Below are positions 60,933-64,000 of a stretch of DNA of 64,000 nucleotides, in pieces. The notes beneath the pieces were generated by a model. It had not been told where the DNA came from and did no database searches. It saw only the letters and a list, made by a program, of their open reading frames with translations. This DNA is from Larix kaempferi. Taxonomy: Eukaryota > Streptophyta > Pinopsida > Pinales > Pinaceae. Both the position numbers and the translations under genes were made by a program. The stretch is taken from NCBI GenBank assembly GCA_027924585.1, contig BSBM01000361.1:39503501-39567500 (forward strand), in the 5' to 3' direction. Position 1 is the first letter of the stretch. Every line of letters begins with the position of its first letter.

Positions 60933-62594
60933 TAGAGCCTTTTTATGCCATTTGGCGTCCATGTTGTTGTCTCTCTTTAGGATCGGGAGTCCTTTGTAGT
61001 TACGCCATGACTTTGTGATAAAGACTCATACTCTACTTTGACTTATGCTGGCCATCTCCCATAAGGAATCCCCCATTTTTTTTATTGTCAAGTTGTGATT
61101 GCATTGCATCATCCTGCTTGCCGCTTGAGCATTGTGCTAGCTCCCGCTTACTCAATTGTCAGCCTGGTTCCTGAGCATTTTCCCTGTCAATCCATGCAGA
61201 GCTTTCATTTTCCTTTCACAATTTGATGACCCTTTAGCCTAAGGTAACACCCCCCCAAGTGTCCACATCCTGCACATGCTTCCTTGCATTGATCATAGGT
61301 ATGTTCCACTCCTTGGGACTAGTTTTCTCACTATCCAGAAATCACTCCCTCACCTGTTGTACTATAAGCAATTTTATTCTTTTTCAAGCTTTCCCAAATA
61401 TGAAAAAGACCCAAAAAATAAAAAAAAATAAAAAAGCTGGACGAGAAAATTGTTACTACTTCTAGTTGGCTGCTGTTGTGTCACCTTTGAATAGAGAATT
61501 CACTCCACTCCATTCATTATGAGTCGGGACTATAGTAGGACCTTAGGAGATGTACTCGTTTCTCAGTTGTTACTCCACCGGCTGGTTAAGCTTCTAGTCA
61601 TTATGGATCCCTTTGTTGATTCCTCCTGCATTGCACAGTGTTATTATTAGCTAGTACTTGAGTCTATGCTCACTGAGTCTATTCATCTACTCATGCTCTT
61701 GTTCAAAGGAATTCCTGAAACCATAGTCGGCCACTCCTCATATCTCTTGACTATTGCATGTCAGCCATCCTTATTGAGTCAGTCTGTTTCATTTGAGTTC
61801 TTACAAATATTTCAGCATATCTGGTACCTCGTGCTGGTTTATGGGGGATGCCTTAATGCCCTCCTTCTAGTGAGTTTCATTCCGTTGAATTCAACCCATT
61901 TAATACGGAATTTGAGATTTAGAATTCGGTTGAGTACCTTGAGGCTTGCAATCATTAGTGGTAGGTTCTCTTTCCATCGATAGTTTTGGGAATACATTAA
62001 TGTCCCCTGATCGATGGATTCATCATATTGTTCGACCTCAACACATCTATTCACACTTTGATTATTGTACTATGTGCCTTGATGCCCATTTTCATTATTG
62101 GTGGGTTATCTCGCATCTGTTAATGGCATACATCATTGACCGGTAATCAAATGATGTCACATCAAGTTTGACTTCAACACCTTTATTCACTTGATGGGAC
62201 TTGCAACGTAGATGGTTTGTGTAGAATACCCCAGGAGTTAGTGGCATTCAGTATGCTACTTATGATCGTGACTATACTTATGAGATGCTATTTCTCATAC
62301 ATCAACAGTTTGTACCTCTAGTTTTCACTACTTGTCTCCTTTCAGCAGGAGACCGTCTCCTACTATAGATGGTTCTGGCTACGATCACCTATGACATGTA
62401 TTCATTATGTACTGCCTATTCATGGACATTGTATCAAATTGTTGTATTATACCGACATGTATTCATAGATATCATTGTATTGTGATGAGTGGGCTATTCT
62501 TTTTAGTTGTGTCTCCATCACTCCACTTCTAAGATTTATAATGTGTTTCGGCCATCGCAGTATCGTTCTCTAACCTCACACATTAGGGGGCATC
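60933..62594 (+). other. Element B 3' untranslated region
   Basis: Resumes B after insertion C. No coding motif. It ends at a purine-rich TTAGGGGGCAT (62583-62593) that serves as the polypurine tract before the LTR. Confidence 0.55.
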
Positions 62595-63516
62595 TGTTAC
62601 AGCGTATTTTTCCACCTTGTGAGCATCAGCAGTTGTTGGCCTTCAGTATCCATTGTATTGACTCAAATCCATGATCTTCCCTTTAGGAACTTAGTTTCCT
62701 TATTTTTGTTCTTGTACGCTTGGTGTTCCACTCTAGCCAGTGTACACACAGGTTGCACCTAATTAGACCGTGTACATCGAGTTACATGGTAAAAAGTAAT
62801 TAAAAATCACTTTTTACTCCCAAGAAGCGGTCTTAGGGTGACCTTTGGCCCTCCATGCATCCGGAAACGACTTGATTCGAACTTTCACCTACCTTTGGAA
62901 GGCTATATATTGAGCTCTTATGGTGTATGGAAGAGAGGAGAAAGAGAGAGCAAGATAACTCTAGTGGATTTTTGCCGTGACTTGAGTCTACACTCATTGA
63001 TCCTTGTTGTTGTGAACCCCTTATGTTCACCTACCAAACTCCTTTCATAGTTTGAGTTTTCCATAGTGTGGAGGATTGGAGTGGTGGAGGCATAAGTGGA
63101 GGGACCTAGTTCCCGGTTCAGATTGGTTGCTGGAAATAGGTTGTATTATGTACTTCTTGTTATTAATTAATGGAAATACTCATTTTCTCATCCCATTGAT
63201 GTTGTGAATGTTGTTTAAATTACATCGGGTTACATTTGCTTATCATATCATGGACCATTGCTATTGATTATGCTAATGTCTTTCACATATTATATGCACT
63301 TGTTTGTATTTTTTGTTGAGACTAATTTGCAGGTTCAAGTGTAGAGGTTGAAATATCATCGGGGCTCTACATCAAACATCCGGTTGAAGGTTGGTATTTT
63401 CTCCATTATCTTAGAATTGTCATTTATGTAGCATTGCATTGGGAATTGACTAGTGTTCTCCATTCATTTGCCTATTGTGGTCTGCCCCATACCATAGGAT
63501 GTTTTTCTCCATAACA
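62595..63516 (+). repeat. Element B 3' LTR
   Basis: 922 bp, TGTTACAGCG...CCATAACA, with TATATAT at 62904-62910 as a possible TATA box. The last 120 bases equal the 5' remnant at 16602-16721. ACAAG follows; its partner on the left is lost. Confidence 0.8.
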
Positions 63517-64000
63517 ACAAGCGACCATCCTTACACCTATCAAAATATTTTGTTTCCAAGACAATCCACAAGGAAATAAGACCAAACTCTAAACAAAACT
63601 CAAGGTAAACACCATGTGGAACAATAATACAAATAGGAATACAAATAGCAATGTGGAGGAAAGAAAACCACAAGGGAGCACATGGTAAAAAGAATTGACA
63701 AAATTGTCAAGTAGGGAGAGATTTAAGTGGTTAGCACTTAGATTTTATAAGATGACGTGTAATCCCAAATTATCAAGCTTGCCTATGCACAAGATGAAAC
63801 AAAATTGGGGTTTCCCTCATCCTTGAGATGAGTGGCCATATAAGTTGTTTAATATGGCTATTAGTGTGGAAGTCAGTGTTTCAGTGCCAAAATGACTTGC
63901 ATTATCAATGTTTCGATTAGCATGTCTTGATTATTGTTGATTTAGTGGCTACAATATGTTATATGTTATTGCTTGGCTTAGGAAAGTGTCATTTCATGTG
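63517..64000. other. Flank right of element B
   Basis: AT-rich sequence with no gene. The 69-codon minus-strand ORF has no family signal. Confidence 0.5.

Larger units (their letters stand above)
16602..63516 (+). mobile_element. Element B: Tat-like Ty3/gypsy retrotransposon hosting all later insertions
   Basis: Pieces in order: 5' LTR remnant (16602-16721), primer site, leader (to 17392), [element A], leader and gag/protease/RT (27689-33190), antisense ORF (33178-33981), [element C], 3' UTR (60933-62594), 3' LTR (62595-63516). The last 120 bases of the 3' LTR match the 5' remnant closely (shared GCATTGCATTGGGAATTGA and TATTGTGGTCTGCCCCATAC). RNase H and integrase are not found. The model rests on LTR matching, on target-site duplications of A and C inside it, and on continuity of region types. 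Confidence 0.7.

Noticed and set aside
1-64000. CRISPR array, bacterial operon or phage features
   Set aside because: The gene content is plant retrotransposons and an intron-containing F-box gene; tandem arrays lack the repeat-spacer pattern.

Overview
The window looks like nuclear DNA from a plant with a large, repeat-filled genome. It is AT-rich and has one recognisable host gene, an F-box/LRR/FBD gene with a 104-bp intron near the left end. Almost everything else that can be read is retrotransposon sequence. The nested, decayed gypsy elements fit a gymnosperm or other giant plant genome, but that is inference and the species cannot be read from the window.

Left part (1-16600). A LINE on the minus strand runs off the left edge, with an intact endonuclease start and a decayed ORF1 whose stop overlaps the ORF2 start. 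The F-box gene (2254-3632) follows, with short tandem repeats in its 3' flank. A truncated Ty3/gypsy integrase fragment (7743 to about 11586) is split by an inverted solo LTR (8447-10072). A decayed minus-strand coding region with an internal duplication lies at about 11860-13450. The rest to 16600 is unclassified, with microsatellites.

Right part (16602-63516) can be read as one nested structure. Element B is a Tat-like gypsy element with a 120-bp remnant of its 5' LTR at 16602-16721 and a 3' LTR at 62595-63516. Element A (17393-27683, related to B) sits in B's leader. Composite Athila-like element C (34666-60927) sits in B's 3' region, beyond an antisense ORF. Inside C are a 3.3-kb insertion D (42890-46184, perfect CTTCT target-site duplication) and element E (51132-58116, perfect GCCAG duplication), which splits C's middle LTR. 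Removing E restores that LTR to 1477 bp, the length of C's first LTR, which supports the model.

The least ordinary items are these. E has LTRs, an initiator-Met-type primer site and a polypurine tract, but its internal region is almost filled by one frame of about 1040 codons with no recognisable gag or pol. E's two LTRs share their first part but have different downstream halves, and the 5' LTR holds a second promoter-like module. B carries an antisense ORF with its own TATA box. C carries a very long third ORF after integrase whose N-terminal region resembles B's antisense protein. A has two extra zinc knuckles between protease and reverse transcriptase. All retroelement genes here carry stops or frameshifts except the LINE endonuclease segment, so most proteins are fossils.
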